Of a stretch of 64,000 bases of DNA, positions 35,154-44,886 are shown piece after piece. The stretch spans positions 1 through 64,000 of the forward strand of contig NZ_QVMT01000008.1 of assembly GCF_003418935.1 (NCBI RefSeq). The letters run 5' to 3'. The position numbers were made by a program, and so were the translations under genes. The notes beneath the pieces are model-generated. The model saw nothing but the letters and a program-made list of their open reading frames with translations. It was not told the DNA's origin and did not search any database. This DNA comes from Emticicia sp. C21. Its GTDB lineage: Bacteria; Bacteroidota; Bacteroidia; Cytophagales; Spirosomataceae. The first letter of the stretch is position 1. Every line of letters starts with the position of its first letter.

Positions 35154-35195
35154 GTTTTGGCAGCTTTGCAATGGCAAGGCTGCCAAACTTTTTTT
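35154..35195 (+). terminator. Terminator of the sigma/DUF4097 operon
   Basis: The stem has GTTTGGCAGC-type arms: 35155-35164 pairs with 35179-35188. It is followed by seven Ts, a textbook intrinsic terminator. Confidence 0.85.
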
Positions 35196-35310
35196 GCTAA
35201 CTTAGGTGGAAAGGCAGATTGAGAGTATCATTAATCAAATTTCTTTAGCTATGTAAATGAATTTGAGGGCAAAGTATTCGTTCCTTTGTAAAAATATTCT
35301 ATTGCTTCCT

Positions 35311-36747
35311 ATGATAAAAAGATTAAAAACAACGGTATTTACTTGTCTGACACTCGCCTTTGCCTGTATTCAAACTTATGCCCAGATTCCTGAACAATTC
35401 AAGCCGATAGACCAGTTTATTCAGCAGAATATGGATAAAAACCATATACCCGGTTTATCTATTGCCATTGTTAATAAAGATCAGGTAATCTTCTCGAAAG
35501 GCTATGGGAAAGACGGAGAAAATAAGGCTATTATTAGTAGTACTCCCTTTGCCATTGCTTCATTAAGTAAGGCATTTACGGCTATGGCCGTTATGCAACT
35601 GGTGGAAGCCGGAAAAATCAATCTGGATGCGCCTGTTAAACAATATATCCCGTCGTTTAAAATGGCTGATGCGCGCGCTGACAAAATTACTGTCAGACAA
35701 TTTTTAAATCAGACCAGTGGTTTATCCGATGTAGTGTACCCTGAATTAAGCTTTAAACAACAGCCAGCCTCTACCAAAAATACGATTGATAATCTGAAAG
35801 ATGTTGAACTGGATAGTAATCCGGGTGAGACATTCCGTTATCATAATCCTAACTATCATATCATGGCTCATTTGGTTGAGATAGTGAGTCAGGAAAAATT
35901 TGCTGATTATTTACAGAAGCATATCTTCACACCCTTGCAAATGACTCATACGAGTAGCCACCACAGCACGCTGGAGTTTCAGAGAAAAGTGCCCCAAGGC
36001 AATATATTTGTGTTTGGTCAAGCTGTAAAAACGAATGAACCTAACTGGTTTATAGAGGGGTCAGCGGGATTAGTTTCAACCACTTCTGACTTAGCTAAGT
36101 GGCTAAGGCTATATCTGAATAAAGGCGAGTATCAGGGACAAAGGTTATTAAGTGAGAAGGGTATAGAAACAATGTTTTCGCACCCTGCCAATAGTTCTTA
36201 TGGACTGGGTTGGTTTGTAGACCCACAAAAGAATGTATCGCATAGTGGTGTATTCTGGACCTATCAGGCAGAACAAATGATTTTGGCTAAGGAAGGCTAC
36301 GGCATCGTGATTCTGTTTAATAGTGGCATCAACGCCTTTCAGGATTACCATAGTTTTATGCTAGGCGTAAGTAATATTCTGACTAATCAGGCAGCTGAAA
36401 CTTCTTTTATGAATGATTCGATGTATGAATTATTGATTGCTACTTTTATTATCATTACGCTTATCCTGACTGTTTTCAGTTTCAGAAATATGAAAATGTG
36501 GGTGATTAAACACCGTGCCAAGTCATCGTGGGTAATTATCAGTAAAAATATTGTTCGTTTATTGCCTTTAGTTCTCCTGGCATTAGCCCCTACTCTCTTA
36601 ACCTTAATTTCACATAGAGTATTAAGTTGGGAACGCATTTTTCTGATGGCGCCAAGTGTCATTATCTGGCTGGGTATTGTAGCCTTTTGTAATCTGATGG
36701 TAGTAGTGAGCAGAAGTATCAGGTTAAGGAGTCGAGATAATTTTTGA
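35311..36747 (+). CDS. Serine beta-lactamase-fold hydrolase with C-terminal membrane helices
   Basis: I choose ATG at 35311, which gives a normal signal peptide (VFTCLTLAFACIQTYA); an ATG at 35257 adds 18 residues without such a feature. About 478 residues. The catalytic domain has S-L-S-K in FAIASLSKAF, Y-H-N in RYHNPNYH, and H-S-G in VSHSGVFWTYQ. The C-terminus holds three membrane helices (about 373-393, 413-432 and 445-468). Proteins of this layout are periplasmic peptidases or esterases tethered to the inner membrane. It is monocistronic, with a terminator right after it. Confidence 0.88.
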   Translation: MIKRLKTTVFTCLTLAFACIQTYAQIPEQFKPIDQFIQQNMDKNHIPGLSIAIVNKDQVIFSKGYGKDGENKAIISSTPFAIASLSKAFTAMAVMQLVEAGKINLDAPVKQYIPSFKMADARADKITVRQFLNQTSGLSDVVYPELSFKQQPASTKNTIDNLKDVELDSNPGETFRYHNPNYHIMAHLVEIVSQEKFADYLQKHIFTPLQMTHTSSHHSTLEFQRKVPQGNIFVFGQAVKTNEPNWFIEGSAGLVSTTSDLAKWLRLYLNKGEYQGQRLLSEKGIETMFSHPANSSYGLGWFVDPQKNVSHSGVFWTYQAEQMILAKEGYGIVILFNSGINAFQDYHSFMLGVSNILTNQAAETSFMNDSMYELLIATFIIITLILTVFSFRNMKMWVIKHRAKSSWVIISKNIVRLLPLVLLALAPTLLTLISHRVLSWERIFLMAPSVIIWLGIVAFCNLMVVVSRSIRLRSRDNF

Positions 36748-36751
36748 TATT

Positions 36752-36784
36752 AAAAAAGTCGGGAAGTAATACCTCCCGACTTTA
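36752..36784. terminator. Bidirectional terminator between convergent genes
   Basis: AAAGTCGGGA (36756-36764 region) pairs with TCCCGACTTT (36774-36783). A-runs lie on the left and T-runs on the right, so it can serve both the plus-strand hydrolase and the minus-strand gene ending at 36816. Confidence 0.8.
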
Positions 36785-36815
36785 GCACTTTCTTTCTTTA
36801 ATAATCCAAAAAACA

Positions 36816-37583
36816 TCATTTCAATTCCCAAACTCTAAAGCGCTTTACCGCTATGCTTCCATATTGCGATTGTCCCTGAGGCATTTCCCTTTTGCCTATA
36901 AGCAAGCCTACTTCTCCAGAAAGAGGAAAATTATCTGATAGTTTAAAGGTTCTTACTTCTTCATTATCAATATAGCAGGTTATCTTTCTTCCGTATTTCG
37001 TTACTTTCAGCGTACTCGTCTTGTCGTCTTTCATTAAATCTTTTACCCAACGGCTACCGTTTTCATGCGAATGGCTCATCCCTTTAGGCGGCATTTCTGT
37101 CGTTCTCCAACCGTCAGTTGTTTTTGCGAAATATGCCTGCGAGGGTGTTCTGTTTTCATCTCTCACTAAAGGCAATGCCCACACAATACCACAAATACCT
37201 GCATTGCCTACATCACATTGCACTTCTGCCACAAAATTTTCCAGTTCTCGTCCTATGCCAAAGTGGTATTCACGCTTCCAGGCGCCCAGATGTGCCTTGT
37301 ATTTACCCTCTTCATAAAATAGCTTATCGTTCTTTATATCAAATACAGGCAAATGCAAAGGCCCCTTACCATCGCAATTTTCCTCTACCAGAAGTGTGGC
37401 ATTTTTCAGGCTTTTGTCTTCTTGTACAGCAAGAGCCTTAGCTTTGAGGGAATCTGCCCGTTCTTTTGCCTGTTGTTTTGCATAAATTTCCTTCCCTTCA
37501 GGTGTTTGCGAATACCAGACAGCGAAGCCCATTAAGGCTATAAAACCCAGAAATATAAAAAGTATCACTTTCAGAAATTTCAT
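36816..37583 (-). CDS. Membrane-anchored concanavalin-like (DUF1080-type) protein
   Basis: 255 residues. One N-terminal membrane helix (about 4-22) is uncleaved. A basic/acidic helix follows, then a beta-sandwich (about 65-255) with text such as AEVQCDVGNAGICGIVWAL, TLKVTKYGRKITCYIDNEE and GEVGLLIGKRE. That pattern matches the lectin-like fold of DUF1080/LamG-type proteins, which often bind sugars. No catalytic residues can be named. It is transcribed alone toward the shared terminator. Confidence 0.65.
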   Translation of the reverse strand: MKFLKVILFIFLGFIALMGFAVWYSQTPEGKEIYAKQQAKERADSLKAKALAVQEDKSLKNATLLVEENCDGKGPLHLPVFDIKNDKLFYEEGKYKAHLGAWKREYHFGIGRELENFVAEVQCDVGNAGICGIVWALPLVRDENRTPSQAYFAKTTDGWRTTEMPPKGMSHSHENGSRWVKDLMKDDKTSTLKVTKYGRKITCYIDNEEVRTFKLSDNFPLSGEVGLLIGKREMPQGQSQYGSIAVKRFRVWELK

Positions 37584-37871
37584 TTGAAAATTAAATAATG
37601 TTCAAAGTAAGAGAGGTAGGTTCAAACGATAATCATTTACCACCTGCTATATGCATTTATTTTTATTGAAGGTTTTTTTGGCGGATAAGTACTGATAATA
37701 GCAGGTAAAATTTTTAACCACGGATTATTTCTGAACTAAAGGCATAGACTGACCTTGGCACTCCTTGGCTAATATTGTATATTAATTTTATAGACTATTG
37801 TTGTTAATCTATCTTATGTATCTTAATTTGCATCTGAAATGAACGCTCTTGTCAATACTATAAAACCTAAG

Positions 37872-38525
37872 ATGAAACCCTATCTCTCAATTCTCCTTTC
37901 GCTAGGGCTTTATACCTGCGCTCATCATACGATGCCCCACGATGCAGGACAGGCATGGCAGAATACCATTCAGCAGATTCCCGGAAAAATTGAATGCGAA
38001 TTATATAACCAAGGCGGCGAGGGAATTGCCTATCATGATAAAGACAGCATCAATAATGGAAGTGGGAAGCTAAACCCCGCTAATGGCACTTTCCTGAACG
38101 AATTCAGGATGAAAGAGGGGGTTGACATTTCTTATACCAAGGCTAACGATATTGACAATACGAAATATAATAAAGTAATGCCCGAAATAAATAAATTCTA
38201 TGTTGGGTGGACAGAAAACAGCGAATGGATAAAATATTACGTCAATGTAAAAGAAACGGGTAATTATAGTGTCGGACTGATGTACACAGCTAATGGCGAC
38301 GGACTTATCTCTCTGGATATTGACGGCAAACCAGTAGCTGAAAACCTGAAAGTTGTTTCAACCTTTGACCCCAACGAACCTGTAGCCTGGCGTCAGTGGC
38401 ACCATTGGAATAAGGCAGAATCGTTGGCAGAAGTGAAACTGACCAAAGGCATTCATACCCTGACTTTACATACGGTAGAGCATGGTAATATGAATTACGA
38501 TTACCTCGAATTTAAGAAGCGATAA
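37872..38525 (+). CDS. CBM6-like carbohydrate-binding lipoprotein
   Basis: I choose ATG at 37872, giving a lipoprotein signal with lipobox LYTC (about Cys16). About 217 residues, nearly all one carbohydrate-binding module of family 6 type: IPGKIECELYNQGGEGIAY, then DISYTKANDIDNT, VGWTENSEWIKYYVNV, the jelly-roll repeats, and the closing GIHTLTLHTVEHGNMNYDYLEF. There is no catalytic domain, so it may hold polysaccharide at the cell surface. A YciI-like gene follows 29 bases later. Confidence 0.82.
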   Translation: MKPYLSILLSLGLYTCAHHTMPHDAGQAWQNTIQQIPGKIECELYNQGGEGIAYHDKDSINNGSGKLNPANGTFLNEFRMKEGVDISYTKANDIDNTKYNKVMPEINKFYVGWTENSEWIKYYVNVKETGNYSVGLMYTANGDGLISLDIDGKPVAENLKVVSTFDPNEPVAWRQWHHWNKAESLAEVKLTKGIHTLTLHTVEHGNMNYDYLEFKKR

Positions 38526-38554
38526 GCTAACCTTAGAACTAAATTGTATAACTA

Positions 38555-38845
38555 ATGAACCAGTACGTAATCATAGCCAGAGATGGCGTTGATGAAGAAG
38601 CCATTGATCGACGAATGGCTGCTCGCCCTATCCACTTGGCGGGTGCAAAAAATCTTAAAGAACATAATCAATTCTTATTAGGCGGTGCTATTCTTGACGA
38701 TGCCGGCAAAATGGTAGGCTCTGTCATGATTGTTCAGTTTGAAACTGACGAAGAGATGCGGGCGTGGTACGATAGTGAACCTTATATTATCCAAAATGTC
38801 TGGCAATCAATTGAAATTAAGCCGTTTAGAGTAGCAAACGTATAA
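38555..38845 (+). CDS. YciI-like protein (YCII domain)
   Basis: 96 residues forming one ferredoxin-like YCII domain: YVIIARDGVDEEAIDRRMAA, PIHLAGAKN with the conserved histidine, GGAILDDAGKMVGSV, and an 'F-E-T-D-E-E-M-R-A-W-Y-D-S-E-P-Y' active-site-like segment. The exact reaction of the family is mostly unknown. The gene may be co-transcribed with the CBM6-like gene, with no obvious functional link. Confidence 0.9.
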   Translation: MNQYVIIARDGVDEEAIDRRMAARPIHLAGAKNLKEHNQFLLGGAILDDAGKMVGSVMIVQFETDEEMRAWYDSEPYIIQNVWQSIEIKPFRVANV

Positions 38846-39081
38846 CTATTTCAATAATTGGCATGATATTTTTAATAAATTCTTAAGTCGATTAATTACT
38901 CCTTTTTGTCGCTAATTAGCAATTTTACGTCTATAAATAGAATAAAATAGTTGAACATTTATAACAATTTACTAGCACGATTTTATTGTAAATTTTTTTT
39001 TTAATCGCTTTTTAATAATTTTACAGTCCTAATTTTTTTTGTGTCTTAATTTAATAAACAAACTAAACAAACCTACAAGTT

Positions 39082-42000
39082 ATGAGAAAACAATCTCTAC
39101 TTCTCTTCATGCTGGGGATTCTCTTTACTGCGTGGCAGGCTGCTGCTCAAGAAAGGACCGTTTCCGGAAAGGTAACCGCCTCAGAAGATGGCTCTCCACT
39201 ACCCGGTGTAAGTGTTACGGTAAAAGGAACTAAACTAGGAACTCAGTCGGATGCTTCCGGAGTTTACAAAATCAATGTTTCAGGTAATGCCACTTTAATT
39301 TTCAGTTTCATTGGTACAGTATCGCAAGAAGTACCAGTAGGAACCCGTACAATCGTTGATGTTCAGTTGGTGTCAGACAACAAACAATTGAGTGAAGTTG
39401 TAGTTGTAGGTTATGGTACACAAAAAAGAACAGAATTTACAGGTGCGGCTTCAACCGTAAAAGCTACACAGATAGCTGAACGCCCTGTACAAAGTTTCTC
39501 ACAAGGTTTAACAGGTCAGGCTGCCGGTGTAAACATTACACAACCGAACGGTCTATTAAACAACCCTCCTGTTATCCGTGTACGTGGTCTTAGCTCACTT
39601 TCTTTGAGCTCGTTCCCATTAGTAGTAGTTGACGGTATACCTATCACTACAGGTGACGTATCAGGTAACGCCTCTACCAACAACCCGCTAGGTGATATTA
39701 ACCCTGCTGACATCGAGTCAATCGACGTATTAAAAGATGCTGCTTCTGCTGCTATCTACGGTTCTCGTGCTGCTGCCGGTGTATTATTAATCACTACTAA
39801 ACGTGGTAAAGCTGGTAAAACTAAAGTATCTATTGATAGCTGGGCAGGTGTAAGCAACGCTGTTCGTTTACCAGATGTATTGAATGCACAACAGTACATG
39901 GATCACAAAAACATGGCAATTGCTAATGCATTGACACTTAACCCAAATGCTGTTGCAGCTTCTCAACGTAACGATAAAAACCAATCATTCTTACCAGCTT
40001 ATAATAAAGATGGTTCTTTAATTGATACTGATTGGTATAACGAAGTATATCGTACCGGTTTTTCTCAAAACCATAACCTGACTGTACAAGGTGGTACAGA
40101 AAAAACCAACTACTATTTCTCGGCAGGTTTTTCTGATCAGGATGGTTTCTTAAGAGCTAACAGCTTCCAACGCCGTTCAGGACGTTTGAATATGGATCAT
40201 CAGGCTACAAACTGGTTAAAATTATCAGCTAATATCAATTTTGCCAATAGCTTGAACAAATCACCTAACAGTGGTTCTTACACTGGTGGTGCATTTGCTA
40301 CTTCAGGTTTAGGTCGTATCGCTGTTGCACAGGTTCCTAACTTGCCTGCCTATAACGAAGATGGTACTTATAATATCGAAAATAACACAGTAGGTCGTAA
40401 AAACAACTTATTGCCTGCGCAGTTCCCTAATGCCGCCGTTTTAAGAGACTTAGATAAAAACATTTCTGAAACTAACCGTATCATTGCCAATTTAGGGGCT
40501 GAAATTAAATTGTATGAAGGTTTAACTTTCAAAACTACTTATTCTTGGGACTTCAGAAATATTGAAAACATCCGTTTCTGGAACCCATATAATGGTGATG
40601 GTCAATCTGCACAAGGTGATGCTTACAACCAACAGACACGTGCTGATAACTGGAACTGGATTAATACCCTACAATACATGAAGACGTTTGGTGAAAAACA
40701 CAACCTTTCGTTAGTAGCAGGTTCTGACGTACAAAAAAGAAGAACTACGCAATGGGGTGCGCAACGCCAGGGTTTAGCTGACTTCTTCTTCCAGGATTTC
40801 CAGGGTAACTTCGGTACAAACCTTGCTGCCGGAAATGCTATTACTCAAGTAGCTTATGAAGCGTATTTAGGTAGCATTAGCTATAGCTTTGCTAACAAAT
40901 ATTTTATCAGTGGTAACTACCGTCGTGATGGCAACTCGGCACTTTCTGCTGAAAACCGTTGGGGTGATTTCGGTGGGGTTTCTGCAGGCTGGACAATCTC
41001 AGAAGAAGAATTCTTCAAAAACTTAGGTTTTGGCAACAAACTTTCGTCACTACGTTTGAAAGCGAGCTGGGGTAAAGTTGGTAACGGTAACGTAAACAAT
41101 GCGTATGGTTCTTATTCTACTTTTGGTTCAGGTCTTTACGGAGCAGCACCTACCTTAGCGTTCAACCAGGCAGGTAACAGAGATTTGAAATGGGAAACAA
41201 GTGAGCAAACTAATATTGGTTTAGATGTTAGCTTCCTGAACGACCGTATCACTTTTGAAGCTAACTGGTATAACAAAAATATCAATAATTTGATTTTGGA
41301 TGTGCCACAAGCACCATCAAAAGGTATCCCTAATAACTCAATTCTTGCTAACGTTGGTTCAATGTATAACAAAGGTTGGGAGTTTTCTATCAATGCAGTA
41401 CCTGTTAACAAAGGTGGTTTCACCTGGTCAACTAACCTGAACTTCTCTACTAACAAAAACCTGGTTACTGCTCTTGTTGACGATAACACTCCTATTCTTA
41501 CCAACACTTCTGGTTTGGAAGCAACAAGTATCACTAAAGTTGGTTACTCTGCAGGACAAGTTTACGGTGTTGTAACACGCGGCGTGAACCCGGCTAATGG
41601 TCGTCGTATTTTCGTTACACGTGATGGCAAAGAAGTACAATACCTACACCATGGTGGCCCTAACGCGTGGACTTTCCTTGACGGAACACAAACTACTTCT
41701 CCATCAGCTCAACAACAGATATTGGGTGGTACAATACCAACCTGGTATGGTGGTTTCAACAATACCTTGAAATACAAAGGATTTGACTTAGGAATTAACT
41801 TCACATTCTCTGGTGGTAACTATATCTATAATGGTAGCAAAGCCGGTTTAAGAGACCAACGTGTATGGAACAACTCAGTTGATGTATTGCGTTCATGGAA
41901 ACAAGCCGGTGACATCACTGACGTTCCAAGAGCAGTATATGGTGATAACGTATCAAACGGTTCATCATTCCTTATCTCTGAAAACCTTGAAAAAGGAGAC

Positions 42001-42237
42001 TTCTTACGTTTACAAACAGCTACTTTAGGTTACCGTGTGCCAAGCACATTTGGCAAAACCGGTATCACTTCTTTAAGAGTATATGTTCAGGTTAATAATG
42101 CTTTCTTACTTACTAAGTATACAGGTGTTGACCCTGAAATCTCGACTAACGGAGACACTAACACTGCTTCTGGTATCGAGCGTAACTCAATCCCTCAAGG
42201 AAGACAATTCACAGCTGGTCTTAACTTAAGTTTCTAA
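39082..42237 (+). CDS. SusC/RagA-family TonB-linked outer membrane receptor
   Basis: 1051 residues. A signal peptide (LFMLGILFTAWQAAA) is followed by a carboxypeptidase-regulatory-like domain (about 25-105, TVSGKVTASEDGSPLPGVSV). Next come a TonB-box-like strand (EVVVVGYGTQKR), a plug domain (RVRGLSSLSLSSFPLVVVDG and IDVLKDAASAAIYGSRAAAG) and a large beta-barrel ending in LNLSF. SusC proteins import glycans or peptides with the SusD lipoprotein as lid. The SusD gene follows 21 bases later. No glycosidase lies nearby, so the substrate cannot be guessed. Codon use (CGT, GGT, AAC) differs from the neighbours and suggests high expression. Confidence 0.96.
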   Translation: MRKQSLLLFMLGILFTAWQAAAQERTVSGKVTASEDGSPLPGVSVTVKGTKLGTQSDASGVYKINVSGNATLIFSFIGTVSQEVPVGTRTIVDVQLVSDNKQLSEVVVVGYGTQKRTEFTGAASTVKATQIAERPVQSFSQGLTGQAAGVNITQPNGLLNNPPVIRVRGLSSLSLSSFPLVVVDGIPITTGDVSGNASTNNPLGDINPADIESIDVLKDAASAAIYGSRAAAGVLLITTKRGKAGKTKVSIDSWAGVSNAVRLPDVLNAQQYMDHKNMAIANALTLNPNAVAASQRNDKNQSFLPAYNKDGSLIDTDWYNEVYRTGFSQNHNLTVQGGTEKTNYYFSAGFSDQDGFLRANSFQRRSGRLNMDHQATNWLKLSANINFANSLNKSPNSGSYTGGAFATSGLGRIAVAQVPNLPAYNEDGTYNIENNTVGRKNNLLPAQFPNAAVLRDLDKNISETNRIIANLGAEIKLYEGLTFKTTYSWDFRNIENIRFWNPYNGDGQSAQGDAYNQQTRADNWNWINTLQYMKTFGEKHNLSLVAGSDVQKRRTTQWGAQRQGLADFFFQDFQGNFGTNLAAGNAITQVAYEAYLGSISYSFANKYFISGNYRRDGNSALSAENRWGDFGGVSAGWTISEEEFFKNLGFGNKLSSLRLKASWGKVGNGNVNNAYGSYSTFGSGLYGAAPTLAFNQAGNRDLKWETSEQTNIGLDVSFLNDRITFEANWYNKNINNLILDVPQAPSKGIPNNSILANVGSMYNKGWEFSINAVPVNKGGFTWSTNLNFSTNKNLVTALVDDNTPILTNTSGLEATSITKVGYSAGQVYGVVTRGVNPANGRRIFVTRDGKEVQYLHHGGPNAWTFLDGTQTTSPSAQQQILGGTIPTWYGGFNNTLKYKGFDLGINFTFSGGNYIYNGSKAGLRDQRVWNNSVDVLRSWKQAGDITDVPRAVYGDNVSNGSSFLISENLEKGDFLRLQTATLGYRVPSTFGKTGITSLRVYVQVNNAFLLTKYTGVDPEISTNGDTNTASGIERNSIPQGRQFTAGLNLSF

Positions 42238-42258
42238 TTCTTAAATGACATTGATTTT

Positions 42259-43701
42259 ATGAACATATTAAATAAAAAAATAGGAATCTTATCACTGGCT
42301 ATGACCATTAGCTTGTCTTCGTGCAACGAAGACTTCCTGAACGCCGTTCCGGAACTAAGCTTGTCAGATGCTACAGTGTTCTCTACTCCGGCTCGTGTTG
42401 AGTCACAAGTAATCGGTTTGTATGGTTCAATCAAAAATGGTGCTTTTTTGGGCGGTCGTTATCTGATTTATAACGACATCCGTGCTGAAGAGTTTGTAAA
42501 CCGTACGACTAACTCGGTAACAGGGTATTCTACTTATCAAGGCAACCAGGATCCATCAGATACGTATATCGCTAACTTCTGGACTCAGGGTTACCTGACT
42601 ATCAACAGAGCTAACTTGTTCTTAGAGGGGCTGGCAGCTAATCCAAACGCTGTTAGTGCTACTTTAGCAGGTAACTATGCCGGTGAAGCTAAGTTTTTGA
42701 GAGCACTTACTTATTTCTCTCTGGTACAATTCTTTGCTAAACCTTATGCTTTAGATAATGGTGCATCTCCGGGTCTTCCATTAAGATTAAAAGGTGAAGT
42801 TACTTCTGCTAATAACAACTTAGCAAGAAGCACAGTAGCTCAGATTTATGACCAGATTCTGAAAGATTTGAATGAAGCTGAAGCTTCTTTACCAGATAAT
42901 TATACTACTCCTTTGTTGCGTACATCAAGAGCACACAAAAACACGGCTATCGCTTTAAAAACCCGTGTATTGTTGGCTAAGAGAGATTACGCTGGGGTAA
43001 TTGCAGAAGCCAATAAAATTGTATCTGCTGCGGCTCCTTTCACCTCTCCAAACAGAGTGGCTCATGCATTACAACCTGATGTGGTTTCTGTGTTCAGAGC
43101 ACCGTATACTTCAACAGAATCGATCTTATCTTTCCCGATGGCTGATACAAATGCTCCTGGTACTCAAAACCAGTTAGGGTATTATTTCAACGCGGGTAAC
43201 GTAGAGTATTTCATCAATACAGGCCCAACTGGTATCTATTCTAACCCACAGTTCACGGCTACTGATGATCGTAAAACTAAATTGACAGTAGCTACTACTG
43301 CTGTAGCGGCGTCGCCATCAAGCACGAAATTCAGTGGTGTATCTCCGTTTACTGACTTCGTACCAAGTATCCGTTATGCTGAAGTATTGTTAAACCTTGC
43401 TGAGGCAGAAGCAGAAGCTGGTAGCCAGACACGTGCATTAGCTTTATTACAAGCAGTACACCACCGTTCGGATGCAGGTTACGATTTCGGAACACTTGAT
43501 AAAGCCGGTTTAATTAACGCGATCTTAACTGAAAGACGTATCGAATTATTTGCTGAAGGTTTCAGAACAAATGACATCCTGAGAAGAGCACAACCAATCA
43601 ACTCTTTCGGTGCAGGTGCTTTGATTCAACCAACAGAAACAAGATATATCTTCGGTATTCCGTTAGCAGAAACCCAGGTTAACCCAGGTATCGGTAACTA
43701 A
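42259..43701 (+). CDS. SusD/RagB-family nutrient-binding lipoprotein
   Basis: 480 residues with a lipobox (SLSSC, Cys22) and the SusD start 'C-N-E-D-F-L-N-A-V-P-E'. TPR-like helices and the RagB/SusD C-terminal region follow (SIRYAEVLLNLAEAEAEAG, LTERRIELFAEGFRTNDILR, then IPLAETQVNPG). It sits on the cell surface and delivers ligand to the SusC barrel encoded just upstream. A terminator hairpin follows its stop. Confidence 0.96.
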   Translation: MNILNKKIGILSLAMTISLSSCNEDFLNAVPELSLSDATVFSTPARVESQVIGLYGSIKNGAFLGGRYLIYNDIRAEEFVNRTTNSVTGYSTYQGNQDPSDTYIANFWTQGYLTINRANLFLEGLAANPNAVSATLAGNYAGEAKFLRALTYFSLVQFFAKPYALDNGASPGLPLRLKGEVTSANNNLARSTVAQIYDQILKDLNEAEASLPDNYTTPLLRTSRAHKNTAIALKTRVLLAKRDYAGVIAEANKIVSAAAPFTSPNRVAHALQPDVVSVFRAPYTSTESILSFPMADTNAPGTQNQLGYYFNAGNVEYFINTGPTGIYSNPQFTATDDRKTKLTVATTAVAASPSSTKFSGVSPFTDFVPSIRYAEVLLNLAEAEAEAGSQTRALALLQAVHHRSDAGYDFGTLDKAGLINAILTERRIELFAEGFRTNDILRRAQPINSFGAGALIQPTETRYIFGIPLAETQVNPGIGN

Positions 43702-43726
43702 TATTTCTGTTCTTTCGTATATTTGA

Positions 43727-43759
43727 AATGGGTTGCCTGAGTTCTCTCAGCAACCCATT
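43727..43759 (+). terminator. Terminator or attenuator after the SusD gene
   Basis: 43727-43740 pairs with 43747-43759 (13 base pairs with one bulged C), followed by C then TTATT. It may partly separate the SusCD genes from the secreted-protein gene downstream. Confidence 0.7.
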
Positions 43760-43788
43760 CTTATTAAAACCTGATTCTATATTACATT

Positions 43789-44442
43789 ATGAAAAATACT
43801 ATGAAACAATTCAAAAAACTATTAATCGTTGTGGGTTTTGCCTGTGGTTCGGCCAATGCTCAAATAGCCGTATCAGGCGATGCCATCGGAGGAACACCCA
43901 TGACAGGCCAGGCCTATATGAATGTAAAGGGCTCACCTTATCTGCTCGAAAACTGGGAGAAAGGCAGTGTTACTGTGGCATCGGGCAAAAAATTTGAAAA
44001 CCTTGATCTCAAATTTGACCAGGTAATAAATCAGGTAATTTTTCAGGATGCAGATGGGGGTATGAAAGCTTTTACCCAACCCATCATTTCTTTTACTATC
44101 GGGAAAGATGCCAACGAACATGTATTTCAGAGAGGTGCTGACGGTGTTTTCTACGAAAAATTAGTAACCGGAAAAGTAACTTTATGGAAAAAGAATCATA
44201 AAACCATCATCGACGAGAAACCGTATGGCTCTGCTACTATGCAACGTAATGTATTAAACAACAATACCTATTACGTAGGTGAAATAGCCCAGCTCACTAA
44301 AATCAAAAACGATAAAAAATCGGTTTTAGAGTTACTATCTGACAAAGCGGAAGACATTGAAGAATATATGAAAAAACATAAACTCAACCCCAGGACCGAA
44401 AGCGATCTGGTAAGACTTGTTATGTATTATAATGGCTTATAA
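43789..44442 (+). CDS. Secreted protein of unknown function
   Basis: 217 residues with a signal peptide (LLIVVGFACGSANA). The mature part is beta-rich (VTVASGKKFENLDLKFDQVIN, ISFTIGKDANEHVFQRG), then a charged helical C-terminus (VLELLSDKAEDIEEYMKKH). I do not recognise a family. The pattern is common among Bacteroidota secreted proteins, and the gene lies 87 bases after SusD beyond a hairpin. An in-frame ATG four codons later is an equally good start. Confidence 0.75.
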   Translation: MKNTMKQFKKLLIVVGFACGSANAQIAVSGDAIGGTPMTGQAYMNVKGSPYLLENWEKGSVTVASGKKFENLDLKFDQVINQVIFQDADGGMKAFTQPIISFTIGKDANEHVFQRGADGVFYEKLVTGKVTLWKKNHKTIIDEKPYGSATMQRNVLNNNTYYVGEIAQLTKIKNDKKSVLELLSDKAEDIEEYMKKHKLNPRTESDLVRLVMYYNGL

Positions 44443-44886
44443 ACTGTTTGATTACTATTCCAGGTGCCTGCCTTAATTATAAGGGCAGGCATTTTAGTTT
44501 AATTATCGCCTAATTCTGTATTCATCCTGATAGAATGCACATAAAATCATTCTTCTATATAATCTGGAACTCCACCAGGCGCTAAAGGTTCTTACTCTCT
44601 TCTACGGAACTCTTCAAAGATAAAATTCGTTCTTTAATATCCGGTTCTATAGTACTCATCAGGCTATTCCGATTTCGCTAATTTTGTCAGGAGCGAGGAT
44701 ATAGCACAGGCAAATAAATCAGTTTTTATGAAATGATTGTGCCTGGAATGGCGTTAAAGAAACGGTGCTAATAAATTATCAACTTAAACGCATGCTTTAA
44801 AACTAAGATTTTAACCTATAAAACCCGCTTTTAGTGGCTACCATGGTCAGAATACTCATGCTTAAACATGCACTAACTCTTAGCTT
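44443..44886. other. Intergenic region, 444 bp, with a terminator at 44464-44497
   Basis: A hairpin (44464-44474 with 44481-44492, G+C-rich, followed by TTTTAG) ends the upstream secreted-protein gene. The rest up to 44886 shows no gene I can support; a promoter for the L,D-transpeptidase genes is expected at the right end. Confidence 0.55.

Noticed and set aside
29528-36747. Antibiotic-resistance beta-lactamases
   Set aside because: Both hydrolases have the fold motifs, but their C-terminal extensions and membrane helices fit the broad peptidase/esterase group rather than known resistance enzymes.
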